DNA from: Fragum whitleyi
Taxonomy: Eukaryota > Mollusca > Bivalvia > Cardiida > Cardiidae
Direction of reading: 5' to 3'
DNA: 64,000 nt
NCBI GenBank assembly: GCA_948146395.1
Contig: OX411547.1
Coordinates: 57,243,066-57,307,065 of the forward strand
The notes beneath the pieces were generated by a model that worked only from the letters and a program-made list of their open reading frames with translations, searched no databases and was not told where the DNA came from. The position numbers and the translations under genes were made by a program. Shown piece by piece: positions 42,101 to 45,010 of the stretch. Numbering within the stretch: position 1 is the first letter of the stretch; every line of letters starts with the position of its first letter.

Positions 42101-43772
42101 GCAGCCTTGTGAAGGCAACTCCTCCAAACTTTTTGTCCTCATTTAAATGAAACTTGGTCATTTTCAATTTGGTTCTGTCAAAATAAGTAGTGTCTACAAT
42201 TATTTTCGTGAAACAGCAGCAAAGTGGCGGCGTATTTTGTGACGATGGCACTCTTGTTTCTTGTACTTTTTGCTCTGAAAATATTGCGAAAGTATAAGAA
42301 ACTATTTGTCATAATACACTCCTTTCTTCCTCCCTATGCTCTTCCTCGTAGGATGACGTTATTTCAAAATTTTGATTCCCGTCTACAGCCGCTCTTAATC
42401 TTGAATAGCTAGTCTTATATTGAGGGGGGAAAGGTGTACCAAATATCAAACTTGTAGTACATATAATAGAATAAAATATTCTGAACAGAGCAGAATAGGG
42501 TATAACACATCTTGCATTATGTCCACTAGGTACAATGATGTACTTGTCTTTTTGGTTTATTGATAATGATCAAATAAGACGAATAAATGTTTGTAAAATG
42601 TGTAAAGTATTTCAAAAACGGATTGTTATTCTGACCGAAGAGCAGATGCACTTGTAAAGCTAGAAACGCAATGTTTAATACACATTTAGGCTACATTCTC
42701 CACCTCAACAATCTAAGGAATTAAGAAAATCTGTAAAGGAATCTGTAAAGGAATTATATGGAAGAAAAGACAAGCAGTTTATAACATAACATAACATAGG
42801 TTTTACTCATATTGTTCATCGTCAAATATAAAGAATGCTACTTATAATCGAATTTTCAATTCATTCTTAGACTGGTCATGAGGAAACATATAGATATGAA
42901 CATGTCAAAAGGGTCATACACACGTACATGCACAAATTTATTTATTTACGACAAGCTGATGGTAGAAATTTAAGACAAATATGCAGCAGAACTTTTATAT
43001 TTTCATTGAAAACTGAAACGCTGTCATACGCCGGAAACACACTGTGAACTTGCTGGCAACACACTAGACACACTGTCAGTACCCTAAAGACAGGCTATGC
43101 ACACGTTCCAAGTACGCTGGAGACACGCTAGAAGCACATTAAACTCTGGGCAAACGTGTTTCAAGCTCCTAGCGTGTTTTTAGCGTGCTAAGCGTGTTCA
43201 GAACGTGTGCAGAACGTTTCCGGAGCATGTTCCAACACGTTCAGCACATGCTGAGATATTTTGTGCATGCACAAAATTTTATGAGATACTCAGCGTATCG
43301 CAACATGTGCCAACTTGTTACAGTGTGCCGATAGCATGTGCTGAAAGTGTCCATAGCGTACCTGACATGTTCGCAACGTGTTATAAAAATCCAACACGTT
43401 CCGCACATGCTGTCTTAAACGTTAAGGTGTGACAGCCCTATAACTTTATTGTAAAATATAACTGAAATTCTATCTTAAATGGTGTTAAACTCCATACATA
43501 CAAATAAGACATGTAAAGATTGTATCATACTTCTGTAAAATTGACATTGCACCAATGGAATTCCAAATCTAGGCTAGTTTAACCAAAGATCTATATCTTT
43601 CCCCTGGATCTATGGGACCTTGAAGTTGAATATTTCAGCTTTAAATCAGTTTAACTGTTTAACTTTGAGTAGACTCCATTCCAAATAATGTTTCTATTTT
43701 CAGATTGTGATATTTGAATTACACAAGGGATACCACTCTGTCATTTTCCAGAATTCTCATGTTTTAGCATGA
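102..43772 (+). CDS. GLB1L2: Beta-galactosidase-1-like protein (GH35), 17 3' exons, 5' partial
   Basis: This gene encodes a glycoside hydrolase family 35 enzyme expected to remove terminal beta-galactose in the secretory or lysosomal pathway. Coding exons read from GT/AG borders: 102-170, 1725-1820, 3581-3689, 7097-7189, 8853-8949, 10036-10200, 10900-11043, 11930-12004, 12681-12737, 14792-14847, 24702-24848, 26218-26304, 28020-28107, 31781-31865, 32344-32458, 33322-33438, 43704-43772. The phases agree at every junction and give 555 residues plus TGA. The fragment starts at YVSWNLHE, in the middle of the catalytic barrel, so the signal peptide and roughly the first 90 residues lie left of the window. 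The acid/base glutamate is in IENEFGSY (fragment residue 106) and the nucleophile in [11 protein letters not shown] (residue 188). Their spacing of 82 is close to human GLB1. The C-terminal jelly roll carries [11 protein letters not shown]. The ME-F/Y-W-x-GWFD pattern favours GLB1L2/L3 over GLB1. The last intron is 10.3 kb, and another of 9.9 kb hosts an antisense gene. Confidence 0.95.
230..1060. repeat. Duplicated block with 55-bp palindromes and GGAGTCC motifs
   Basis: Two related copies lie about 445 bp apart in the first intron seen. Each has the motif GGAGTCCAAA, then a palindrome built on GAAGAAATTGCTTG and its complement CAAGCAATTTCTTC (about 328-382 and 774-826), then a pyrimidine-rich stretch. 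GGAGTCC or its complement GGACTCC recurs through both. The palindrome is a dispersed family also seen at 16455, 27292, 47489 and 63708. Confidence 0.6.
1501..1578. repeat. Palindromic MITE core (GTTGTGGGTACTCATTTGAA family)
   Basis: The left arm TATGTTGTGGGTACTCATTT is mirrored by a degraded right arm ending in ACCAACAACAT, with a short centre near TCTTGATGAGA. The same palindrome occurs in better shape at 28915-28990 and in decayed form near 44676, 48617 and 61355. Confidence 0.55.
1810..1857 (+). repeat. 24-bp perfect tandem duplication covering an exon end and its splice donor
   Basis: The last bases of beta-galactosidase exon 2 plus the donor GTAAGTATCTCTT are repeated perfectly (1810-1833 and 1834-1857), so two identical donors lie at 1821 and 1845. 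The first is the productive one: the upstream frame enters the duplicated DNA as GCG TAA, so use of the second donor would put a stop codon in the mRNA. Confidence 0.85.
2026..3018 (+). mobile_element. Helentron-like HINE with five 156-bp core repeats
   Basis: The 5' end begins ATCCCCCGCCGTTTTCGGCG (itself a hairpin), followed by a GTCCGTC/GTCATTC microsatellite. About five tandem units of 156-157 bp starting TTGTCCGGAGCATATCTCC follow (about 2128, 2284, 2441, 2598 and 2753). Near the right end lies CGGCGGGGGAT (2982-2993), the complement of the 5' end, then the hairpin GCCATGTCCGACATGGC, and the element stops at CTCTTGTT. This is the asymmetric terminal-repeat plan of Helentron-derived Pearl elements. 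Confidence 0.75.
3296..3568. mobile_element. Decayed MITE of the GTGACCCGTCACGC family
   Basis: The left end resembles GGGACCCGTCTATCAAAAGG and the right end is TTTTTGCGTAATGGGTCAC, with the family core CAGCCTGCGCAATCCGCGCAG (as two 10-11-bp arms) near 3480-3510. Its right end lies only about 13 bp upstream of the acceptor of beta-galactosidase exon 3. Better copies are at 12750 and 35786. Confidence 0.6.
4355..4559 (+). mobile_element. HINE 5' fragment (TATGCCCC family)
   Basis: It starts TATGCCCCAGCCCTCCCCCC and returns in a hairpin as GGGGGGGGCATATTG. The AACTTTAA and GATCAAGGT core words of this family follow. It has no 3' end of its own and runs straight into the next element, which begins in the T-run at about 4556. 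Confidence 0.5.
4560..5462 (+). mobile_element. HINE, AGCTCACC family, complete ends
   Basis: The 5' hairpin is TTTAGCTCACCAAAGTGCTC/AAGGTGAGCT. About three core units of roughly 170 bp carry TTCTCTGAAACCAGAAGGCA. Then come CAGGTGAGC (the complement of the 5' end), the hairpin AGGACCTTCATGGTCCT (5440-5456) and CTTGTTT. The same family recurs at 13746, 23938, 26369 and 33521. Confidence 0.75.
6015..6179. mobile_element. Short MITE with TTAAGGTAGTG inverted ends
   Basis: The ends are ATTAAGGTAGTG and CACTACCTTAAT, a 12-bp inverted repeat that includes TTAA on both sides. Internal arms GTTAACCGATGTTTCC and GGAAACCTCGATTAAC are also inverted, so most of the element folds on itself. A second copy is at 9843-10003. 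TTAA borders suggest, but do not prove, piggyBac-type mobilisation. Confidence 0.6.
6281..6350. repeat. Palindrome, AAGATCAGCCTGCACA family
   Basis: The arms GTGTAGACTAAGATCAGCCT and its near-complement AGTCTGATCTTAGCTTACAC flank GCACATCTGTGC, a fold of about 60 bp. Relatives lie at 15001-15066, 15345-15405, 32086 and 45822. Confidence 0.65.
6604..7045 (+). mobile_element. Decayed HINE just upstream of beta-galactosidase exon 4
   Basis: A 5' remnant ATCGGGAGCATATGTTTACC is followed by a GTCTGTCTGTC stretch. Two core units carry ATTTGGCATGATGATAGATC and CAAGGTCATCTGTCAAGGTC, then a 3' remnant with TTTCACAAACACATGTCGTT. It sits about 50 bp before the exon 4 acceptor. Confidence 0.5.
7860..8152 (+). 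mobile_element. HINE, GGCATATT family, small
   Basis: The 5' part GCGGCATATTATTTTACC and a CATCTGTCTGTC stretch lead to the 3' end GGGGGCATTTGTG, the hairpin GTGTTTAACAAACAC and ATCTTGTT. Its 3' end is near-identical to that of the element at 9623. Confidence 0.55.
8331..8612 (+). mobile_element. HINE, AGCTCGGCTGT family, complete and very short
   Basis: It starts TTTTTAGCTCGGCTGTTTTC. Near the right end ACAGCCGAGC (8575-8584) is its exact complement. The hairpin GCACCCGTAGGCGGTGC and CTCTTGTTT follow. It has no tandem core, so this is the minimal form of the plan. Confidence 0.7.
8747..8822 (-). repeat. tRNA-like SINE head, reverse strand
   Basis: On the minus strand the sequence reads like a tRNA: the D-arm GGTCTAGAGGTAGAGTG, a Lys-like anticodon loop with CTT, and the T-arm GAGTTTGATTCCCG. 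No recognisable SINE body follows. It ends about 30 bp before beta-galactosidase exon 5, so it is a relic, not a tRNA gene. Confidence 0.55.
9433..9605 (+). mobile_element. tRNA-derived SINE
   Basis: A decayed tRNA head has the box-B-like GTGAGTTTGAACCGTGG. A short body follows, and the tail GAAAGTGGCGTTAAACCC then ACAAACAAACAAA is the bivalve SINE tail seen again at 17270, 23280 and 29840. A HINE starts within 20 bp of its end. Confidence 0.65.
9623..9771 (+). mobile_element. HINE, TATGCCCCC family, minimal 150-bp copy
   Basis: 5' TTATGCCCCCGTATCAAGAG returns as AGGGGCATATTG. A GTCTGTCTGTCCGTCCGTCC run and AACTTAACC follow, then GGGGGCA, the hairpin GTGTTTCACAAACAC and ATCTTGTC. All parts of the plan fit in about 150 bp. 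Confidence 0.7.
9843..10003. mobile_element. Short MITE with TTAAGGTAGTG ends, second copy
   Basis: The ends TTAAGGTAGTG and CACTACCTT, and the internal mirrored pair GTTAACCGAGGTTTCC / GCTCGGTCAACATTG, match the copy at 6015-6179. It finishes about 30 bp upstream of the beta-galactosidase exon 6 acceptor. Confidence 0.6.
10201..10695. other. Intron, no gene seen
   Basis: This stretch is AT-rich. Around 10380-10430 the words GCAATCACATACAAAATGAC recall the inside of the CACGAGTGGC palindromic family (compare 12185). A 15-bp direct repeat GATGATATCTTCACT occurs twice near 10629-10660. Nothing else is recognisable. Confidence 0.5.
10696..10899 (+). repeat. Two decayed tandem copies of the beta-galactosidase exon 7 start, 102-bp unit
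   Basis: The acceptor plus the first ~80 bases of exon 7 are present three times, beginning at 10696, 10798 and 10900, exactly 102 bp apart. Copy 1 keeps an intact TTTCAG acceptor, but its frame soon meets TGA. Copy 2 has the acceptor changed to CCG. Copy 3 is the working exon, which alone continues to a donor. Confidence 0.85.
11044..11929. other. Intron, no gene seen
   Basis: Only faint traces are present: HINE core words (CAAGGTCAAACT near 11390) and a small inverted repeat CTTGTAACTGCAGCTT / AAAGCTGTAGTTACAAG at 11813-11850. No open frame of interest was seen. Confidence 0.5.
12019..12421 (+). mobile_element. Palindromic MITE, CACGAGTGGC family, full-length decayed copy
   Basis: One end has GTGGATTATAGAGAAATGAT with TAGATTATCACTTGATAA, and the other ends ACCTTACACTGAAACA. 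Between them lie the internal CAAAGCAGTGAAATTA and a palindrome centred on CATGAGTAGTGGAGCCACCAGTG. Other copies are at 13144, 29163 and 57656. Confidence 0.65.
12750..12967. mobile_element. MITE, GTGACCCGTCACGC family, beside a splice donor
   Basis: The inverted ends GTGACCTGTCATGCAAAAAG and TTTACGTGTGACGGGTCAC are flanked by ATAT on both sides, a possible 4-bp target duplication. It begins about 13 bp after the donor of beta-galactosidase exon 9. Confidence 0.7.
13144..13497 (-). mobile_element. Palindromic MITE, CACGAGTGGC family, truncated by a SINE
   Basis: A 154-bp near-perfect palindrome (13144-13297) has the centre CACGAGTGGCGGAGCCACGAG and outer arms TTTCAGTGTAAGATCGAT / ATCGATCTTACTCGAAA. 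The body after it carries two TGACGTCA sites (13400, 13428). The far end seen at 58050 is missing because SINE sequence begins at about 13498. Confidence 0.75.
13498..13695 (+). mobile_element. SINE fragment of the CTTTCTGAC / GTCTCCCACC type
   Basis: It starts in the box-B region (CAGGTTCAACCCCC) and continues with CATCCTTTCTGACATTTGTC and CTCCTCCTCCGCAATATGAC, matching the body of the intact SINE at 29595. It ends at ACCCCATTCAAA, and the tail is degraded. Confidence 0.55.
13746..14463 (+). mobile_element. HINE, AGCTCACC family, complete
   Basis: The 5' end TTTTTAGCTCACCTGATTAC folds with GTGCTCAAGGTGAGCT. Core units carry CTGAAACCAGAAGGCAGACA. The 3' end has CAGGTGAGC, the hairpin AGGACCATCATGGTCCT and CTTGT. 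Its layout is close to that of the copy at 4560. Confidence 0.75.
14848..16660. other. Intron stretch with small palindromes, no gene seen
   Basis: This is the left part of the 9.9-kb intron. It holds two AAGATCAGxCTGCA palindromes (15001-15066, where arms TAGGCTAAGATCAGACTGCA mirror, and a decayed one at 15345-15405). It also holds a repeat with AACCTGTCTTAGTGGCCACC near 15985 and its partial mirror near 16090-16130, and the 55-bp AGAAATTGCTT palindrome at 16455-16513. Confidence 0.5.
16667..16974 (+). mobile_element. HINE, TATGCCCTCCC family, complete
   Basis: It starts TTTTTATGCCCTCCCTTC with one core unit (CATATCTCAAAAAGTAAGC, AGAAGTGCGGTGAATAAG). The 3' AGGGCATA complements the 5' end, followed by the hairpin ATGTTTTACAAACAT and CTCTTGTTT. 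Confidence 0.7.
16990..17302 (+). mobile_element. tRNA-derived SINE, nearly full length
   Basis: The tRNA-like head includes CTGGCTAGTTCAGCTGTAAA and box B GTGTTCGAACCCTGGC. The body differs from the 29595 type (AATGAGACACAAGTCATTTG, GGTGGGATGAGCAGC) but keeps the shared tail GTTGAAAGCAGTGTTAAACC. Imperfect flanking repeats CAAATATGGTTATAT and AAAATATTGTTATGA look like an old target duplication. Confidence 0.65.
17632..18645 (-). CDS. Double B-box, coiled-coil protein (TRIM-like, no RING)
   Basis: This is a 337-residue protein in one coding exon, nested antisense in the intron between beta-galactosidase exons 10 and 11. The ATG at 18645 follows a good acceptor (TTTTCAG at about 18652) on its own strand, so a 5' untranslated exon probably lies upstream. 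The reading frame stays open 23 codons above this ATG, but that stretch covers the intron end. B-box 1 spans about residues 27-67 (C27, C30, C43, C46, C51, C54, H58, H65). B-box 2 spans about 91-130 (C91, H94, C103, C110, C114, H118/H119). A Lys/Glu-rich coiled coil follows at about 150-270, then a charged tail. No RING precedes the B-boxes and no NHL, SPRY or filamin domain follows. Such B-box proteins are greatly expanded in bivalves and are annotated as TRIM45-, TRIM56- or TRIM2-like. Without a RING, ubiquitin-ligase activity is unlikely. A scaffold or regulatory role is inference. Confidence 0.85.
   Translation of the reverse strand: MKSAASKKTFKQDHEEIVNNNIEDYVCGPCNVENKVNPAVGYCQYCRHYLCTSCFGYHKNLGKIHVLLNKDAMPKGKQEDKLLRDPCMETCKDHKHKTVELYCRNHDEVCCVICVTLHHKKCDYDYIPNITESMGESVAMDTPNTLNMIQTLIGQFENFVSELTNQNKELERKKKEFGSGLRKFKREVIEYLDDLERQVNLEMRQTYEKETKLIADNISKCEEAMKSLSESYTKTKAVLTHTDKPNKTFTVVKMSQKHMKDLELCLKAVHNNTFQVELKFEPNPEIMRSLKKLKNFGKLVHKRIPIKFPQEKKDLKNDEIRIEKNIKENDDLQQQED
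18936..18980. repeat. CA-rich microsatellite
   Basis: Runs of ACACACA with CCACACACACAACC occur upstream of the B-box gene. On the gene strand this is a GT-rich tract about 300 bases 5' of its start codon. Confidence 0.6.
19020..19396 (+). mobile_element. Two HINE 3' fragments
   Basis: The first ends near 19180 with ATTCAGGTGAGC, the hairpin GGGCCATTCTGGTCC and TCTTCTT. The second ends at 19396 with GCCAGTGGAGCGATTCAGGC, the hairpin AGGCCCTCTTGGGCCT and CTTGTT. Neither keeps its 5' end, so both are truncated. Confidence 0.5.
19397..21095. other. Intron, no gene seen
   Basis: This stretch is AT-rich with no recognisable ends. Near 20340-20410 are TAGCGGGAATATTGATGATT, a TGACGTCA at 20372 and AAATGACGCGCTTTCATTG, words also found in the repeat region 50430-51110, so an old repeat copy is likely. 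Confidence 0.45.
21096..21229. repeat. 67-bp tandem duplication, two copies
   Basis: TATCCAAATGGAATCTGACG starts a 67-bp unit that is repeated at once (from 21163) with few differences. It is intronic, with no coding meaning seen. Confidence 0.75.
21459..22211 (+). mobile_element. HINE, AGCTCCACTGGCTGAAAGCC family, with CTAG-T end
   Basis: The 5' hairpin is AGCTCCACTGGCT-GAA-AGCCACTGGGGCT. A GTCCGTCCGTCC tract and core units of about 185 bp (GGGCGGAGGTCA, AATCATTTTCTCAGAATG) follow. Near the right end GCCTGTGGAGC complements the 5' end, then the hairpin AGCCATTCATGGCT and TTCTAGTT. The CTAG-T end is Helitron-like. Outside the element, TTTCATAGAGGTATGAAAAT and TTTCATACCTCCATGAAAAT are inverted, so it may sit inside another foldback element. 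Confidence 0.75.
22212..23080. other. Intron, no gene seen
   Basis: It contains a short GT-repeat (22570-22592) and an inverted pair AAATCCCAAGTTCACCT / AGGTGAACTTGGGATTT at about 22864-22947 enclosing a second short fold. No coding signal was seen. Confidence 0.5.
23083..23318 (+). mobile_element. 5'-truncated SINE, same type as 29595
   Basis: It begins at box B (CACAGGTTCAATTCTC) and runs through CATTCTTTCTGACTATTTG, AATACCAGGAATCGTCTG and the tail GTTGAAAGTGCTGCTACACC. AATTGTCTT just before and AATCGTCTT just after look like a target duplication, so the truncation happened at insertion. Confidence 0.65.
23567..23870 (+). mobile_element. Decayed HINE (TATGCC family)
   Basis: TTTTTTATGCCACAGTACC, then TATCAGTCAGTCTGTC and core words ACAAGGTCAAGGTCATGGTA. 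The 3' remnant is GGGGTTCTTGTATTTCACAAG. Ends are degraded but in the expected order. Confidence 0.45.
23938..24655 (+). mobile_element. Decayed HINE, AGCTCACC family
   Basis: The 5' CTCACCACAAAGTGCTCAAGGTGA is present in two hairpin arms. Core units of about 165 bp carry AGGCCACATTTTT and ACTAGGTCA. The 3' end has CAGGTGAGTGAATAAGGGCC and AACATGGTCCTC. It ends about 45 bp before the acceptor of beta-galactosidase exon 11. Confidence 0.55.
24849..25620 (+). repeat. 98-bp minisatellite carrying seven extra copies of a splice donor
   Basis: The last ~45 bases of beta-galactosidase exon 11, its donor and the first ~50 intron bases are repeated in tandem. The donor GT (context GAGTTCAG/GTAA) occurs at 24849, 24947, 25045, 25143, 25241, 25339, 25437 and 25535, exactly 98 bp apart each time, followed by a partial unit. 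Every copy keeps CAG/GTAA. Copies 5-8 are the most alike (TGATTGAGTTCAG), which indicates later rounds of unit expansion. Confidence 0.9.
25888..26185 (+). mobile_element. Decayed HINE, AGCTTGTCGGT type
   Basis: A G-rich 5' part, CAGCTTGTCGGTAGGTTGG, GTGTCCGTCTGTCAGTC, one core (TTTCATTCAAACTTTACAGA, TGATCAGTA) and a 3' remnant AGGAGGGTATTAGTCAGC. It is clearly the sister of 29875-30170. It ends about 35 bp before exon 12. Confidence 0.5.
26369..27083 (+). mobile_element. HINE, AGCTCACC family with GGGCGTGGC core
   Basis: 5' AAGCTCACCTGAGCACAGCA folds with GCTCAAGGGAAGCTT. Four core units of about 135 bp carry TTTCAATGAAATTTTACCAG and ATGGACATGGCAGGGC. 3' TTTAGGTGAACGG, the hairpin AGGGCCATCCTGGCCCT and CTTCTT follow. 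Confidence 0.65.
27748..28019 (+). mobile_element. HINE whose 3' end supplies a splice acceptor region
   Basis: 5' TTTTTGTCCCTTAATCAAAA and a GTCTTTCTGTCC stretch lead to the 3' end GGGGATTAGTGTTTTACA-AAAAAATCTTGTTTT. This is followed immediately by CAG and beta-galactosidase exon 13 (from 28020). The CTTGTTT end of the element forms the polypyrimidine tract. Confidence 0.55.
28108..28914. other. Intron, no gene seen
   Basis: The stretch is of low information. Short direct repeats (CACTCTTTACCAT twice near 28265) and a loose mirror GAGGGATGTTTGGGG / CGCACATCCCCC near 28515-28562 are the only structure noted. TTAACCCTTTTCTG at 28700 resembles the TTAACCCTTT MITE ends seen at 47369 and 63644. 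Confidence 0.45.
28915..28990. repeat. Palindrome, GTGGGTACTCATTTGAAT family, best copy
   Basis: The arms read AACCCTATACTGAGGGTAGT and ATGAGTACCCACAACATAGG around AATCGTCTTGACAAGACAAT, so about 75 bases can fold. Other members are at 1501, 44676, 48617 and 61355. Confidence 0.65.
29163..29515 (+). mobile_element. Palindromic MITE, CACGAGTGGC family, copy 3
   Basis: The left end AATGCTTATTGGTGGATTAT with AATAGTGGTCGATTATCA, an internal CAGTGAAATTATCAAAAAC, and the right end GATCTAACACTGAAACA match the copies at 12019 and 57656. The centre of the palindrome has been partly deleted. Confidence 0.65.
29595..29870 (+). mobile_element. Young tRNA-derived SINE with 12-bp target duplication
   Basis: The head (29595-29670) is tRNA-like: the acceptor GCCGCCG pairs with CGGCGGC, the D-arm is GCGCAGTTGGTAGCGC, the Asp-like anticodon loop is CTGTCAA and the T-arm is GGGTTCGATCCCC. 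Three extra bases after the acceptor strand rule out a normal tRNA. The body carries CATTCTTTCCGACTATTTG, GAAATACCAGGAATCC and TGCTCCAGCCGCCGCG, and the tail is GTTGAAAGCGGCGTTAAAC then CAATCAATCAA. TTGTTTATTATG lies at 29579-29590 and again at 29871-29882. The conserved middle resembles the Meta-type SINE domain of molluscs, which is inference. Confidence 0.85.
29875..30170 (+). mobile_element. Decayed HINE, TATGCCCCC / AGCTTGTCGGT type
   Basis: TTATGCCCCCTAGAACTATG returns as TTTGGGGGTATA. CAGCTTGTCGGTCAGTCAGT and a core with TTTCATTCAAACTTTACAAA follow, ending near TATGGGGGGGAATTAGC. It is the sister of 25888-26185. The SINE at 29595 inserted directly next to it. Confidence 0.5.
30370..31668 (+). 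mobile_element. HINE, ATCCCCCGCC family with about seven core units
   Basis: The 5' end is TTATTATCCCCCGCCGATG, followed by GTCCGTCCTTCCGTCTGTCC. About seven units of 125-185 bp carry CTATTTCTTGAAAACTATAG, ATGAAACTTGGCACACAGCT and CTGCCCCTGACTGTTTA. The right end GGCGGGGGATATC complements the 5' end. Open frames through it are by-products of the repeats. Confidence 0.7.
32086..32170. repeat. Relic of the CAGCCTGCACA palindrome family
   Basis: AGGTCAGACTGCACATTTGA and GCAGGCTGATGTTTGTCC are mirrored. The flank CCATACCTTCTGCCAAAGCA...CAGCATGACAAGGG is shared with 45840-45910. Confidence 0.5.
32471..33130 (+). repeat. Decayed duplicate copies of beta-galactosidase exon 15
   Basis: In the intron after exon 15 (32344-32458) several exon pieces recur. 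GAGGTATAACAGCATCATTA is near 32474. ATTGAGTATGAATGGAACAC...TATGAAGGTTAGTC (second donor at 32599) repeats the exon end. GTAGAGGTATTTTTATTATT (32973) and GAATATAAATGGGGCAACTT (33087) repeat its middle. All are disabled by small changes. Confidence 0.65.
33916..37886. mobile_element. 4-kb non-autonomous foldback DNA transposon with GATGGCAGCC arrays
   Basis: The ends TAGTCCGGCAGA and TCTGCCGGACTA are flanked by GTA on both sides (33913-33915, 37887-37889). The intact sister repeats of the host (GGGGTAGTACTTT) show the filled site is a 3-bp duplication. Inverted arms extend inward for at least 0.8 kb. GATGGCAGCC-like motifs lie at 34054, 34217, 34391, 34534 and 34682 on the left arm, and in the opposite sense at about 37729, 37563, 37382, 37231 and (GGCAGCCAA) 37077 on the right, plus 36892 and 36729. 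No transposase-like frame is present; the longest open frame inside is under 100 codons. Confidence 0.8.
35786..36030. mobile_element. MITE, GTGACCCGTCACGC family, nested in the 4-kb element
   Basis: The ends are GTGACCCGTCACGCAAAAAG and CCTTTTCGCGTGACAGATCA, with the core CAGCCTGAGCAATCC and GCGCAGTCTGATG. ATTT flanks both sides, a possible 4-bp target duplication as with ATAT at 12750. It sits in the loop of the foldback element. Confidence 0.7.
38376..38568 (+). mobile_element. Small HINE, TATGCCCCCGA family, nested in a core unit
   Basis: 5' TTTTTATGCCCCCGATAGGG is followed by an uninterrupted GTCCGTCCGTCTGTCC tract. TCGGGGGCATTGTCATC complements the 5' end, then comes AGTGACAGCTCTTGTTT. 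It interrupts the host HINE unit just after GGTAGTACTTT. Confidence 0.75.
39227..39536. repeat. 155-bp tandem duplication, nearly identical
   Basis: AAGGATTATTTCAAATGTTA begins at 39227 and again at 39382, and the two 155-bp copies differ at very few positions, marking a recent duplication at the end of the host HINE. Confidence 0.8.
39537..40255 (+). mobile_element. HINE body and 3' end, GCCAGTGGAG type, with a 24-G run
   Basis: About four units of 140 bp (ATGAAACTTGGCATGAATGT, CTTCCAAAGTTGTTCAAGAA, GTGTGGCAGG) run into GGCCAGTGGAGTGATACAGG, the hairpin AGGCCCTCTTGGGGCT and CTCGTTT. A pure run of 24 G lies at 39771-39794. No matching 5' end is seen, so the element is probably fused to the previous one. 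Confidence 0.6.
40518..40629 (+). repeat. Dispersed copy of the segment at 32812-32930
   Basis: ATGGTTTGAGTGAGTGTTTG, GAATGAATGGAGC and TTTTGATTGAGATGA...GTCAATT follow the same order as at 32812-32930. The 32.9-kb copy is the empty version of the site that carries the element at 40630. Confidence 0.65.
40630..43440. mobile_element. Harbinger-like non-autonomous DNA transposon, 2.8 kb, with nested HINE
   Basis: The inverted ends TGGCCCTGTCACACCTCAAC and GTTAAGGTGTGACAGCCCTA are flanked by TAA on both sides (40627-40629, 43441-43443). The related empty site at about 32925 reads GTTGTTAACTG, matching a 3-bp TAA duplication, which is usual for PIF/Harbinger. Both ends are filled with AACGTGTT / AGCGTG / GCATGTTC words over 200-400 bp. 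There is no transposase; the middle holds the HINE at 41137 and plain AT-rich DNA at 42259-43020. Confidence 0.7.
41137..42258 (+). mobile_element. HINE, ATACGCCGCC family, complete, six core units
   Basis: 5' TTTTTATACGCCGCCGAAGG folds with GGCGGACGTAT. A GTCCGTCCATCC tract and about six units of 160 bp follow, with CAACTCCTCCTAAGTTTCTG and TGAAACTTGGTCAATGT. 3' GGCGGCGTAT complements the 5' end, then GTGACGATGGCAC and TCTTGTTT. It is inserted within the Harbinger-like element. Confidence 0.75.
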
Positions 43773-44190
43773 TTCCAGTCTATTAGACAAGATGCCAGTC
43801 CATTAGACTAAAAAATTCAGCGATAGTTAGAAGGGAGTGAATTTGATTCCAAATACAAAAATTTAATTTCATGTCTATCAAGCACTTTGGTATAGGTCTC
43901 CATCGTAATCACTTCATGAAAAGATTTTGTTGAGTTCCAAGTAATTATCAATAGCTCAGTGTGAAACAGTTGTAACTTCCTATAAAAGTTAGACCTGTTT
44001 TGTGCTGAGCCATCGATATATGGTTTTAAAGACAACAGAATTGGATAATCAAAACTCTTCTATCAATGACCGAATTGACTGGGACTAAAGTTTCAACCAT
44101 TGGAAATATTTTTTGGATTGATATAGCATCTACTAAAATCTATCAAGTGACCAAACATGCTAGTGATAACAGATTGAATGAAGTCATTTG
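43773..44190. other. 3' flank of the beta-galactosidase gene, no further gene seen
   Basis: This is the expected 3' untranslated region and flank. No convincing AATAAA signal close to the stop was found. A short duplicated phrase TCCAGTCTATTAGACAAGATG / CCAGTCCATTAGACTAAAAA sits at 43772-43812. Confidence 0.4.
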
Positions 44191-44453
44191 ACTGCCTCGG
44201 TGGCCTAGTGGTAAATGCACTCGACTTGTGACCTGGAGGTCCGTGGTTCGAGCCCCACTGTCGCTGGGGTGTGTTTATGGGCAAAACACTTAAAAGTCAG
44301 CCCCAGTTTACCCAGCTGTAAAAATGGGTAGCAGTAGGTTTAAACCACTGCCTCTCTCTCGGGGACGTGAAAACATCAGGATTCAGTGTTCGAGAGCGAT
44401 TCTATAAACTTAAGCTTTCGTTGCAATCGAACTAAAATAAATTAGTATAAACT
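44191..44453 (+). mobile_element. tRNA-derived SINE with a second type of middle domain
   Basis: The tRNA-like head has GGTGGCCTAGTGGTAAATGC and box B GTGGTTCGAGCCCCAC. The body GGGCAAAACACTT...CCAGTTTACCCAGCTGTAAA and ATGGGTAGC resembles the Nin-type conserved domain known from other invertebrate SINEs (inference). AAGTCATTTG (44181-44190) and AAGTCATTTTG (44454-44464) flank it. Confidence 0.7.
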
Positions 44454-44675
44454 AAGTCATTTTGGTAGCTACTACACCTGAACATTATGAGAGTCTAACA
44501 CAAGACTTTACAAAGTGTTTATACATTGTATAGACACTTAGTACAGTTTTGCGTTGTACCCTTGGAATTCATTTAAAAAGGGTAGGAACATTATTGCCAG
44601 TTTGATTCGGCAATTTTTTTTGCACCAATTCCAGAATTAGTAGGAGAGTGGTTGAAAATTCATCACTTGCTCAAC

Positions 44676-44760
44676 AAACCAGTCTTGTGGGTACTCATTA
44701 AAATGGCCTTCACAAGACGATTTTATTGAGTGCCAACAATAAAGGGTTTGGAATCAAATC
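44676..44760. repeat. Decayed palindrome, GTGGGTACTCATT family
   Basis: TCTTGTGGGTACTCATTAAA and TTTTATTGAGTGCCAACAAT are mirrored around CTTCACAAGACG. It is a member of the family seen at 28915. Confidence 0.5.
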
Positions 44761-45010
44761 AATTTGGATCATGCTCACTCCTTACTGCTCTAGAATCCTG
44801 AAAGATATCTTTAAAATCCATAATATCCTCTCATTCCATATATCAAAGCATTTTTTGCCCAGGCATTGATCTAGTTTTGGAAATATTGTTCTACTAGTGT
44901 CTGTCTTATTATCTGACCACAGGTCTGTCTGTCTGCCTGTTTAAATCTAATATTGTTACTTGACTATATTTGTCTACATGCATAGTTGTATTAGTGAGAC
45001 AGTTCTTAAA

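Noticed and set aside
40122..43432. Possible extra gene between beta-galactosidase exons 16 and 17
   Set aside because: All open frames there fall in the Harbinger-like element or its nested HINE and show no family motif. Exon 16 joins exon 17 in phase without them.
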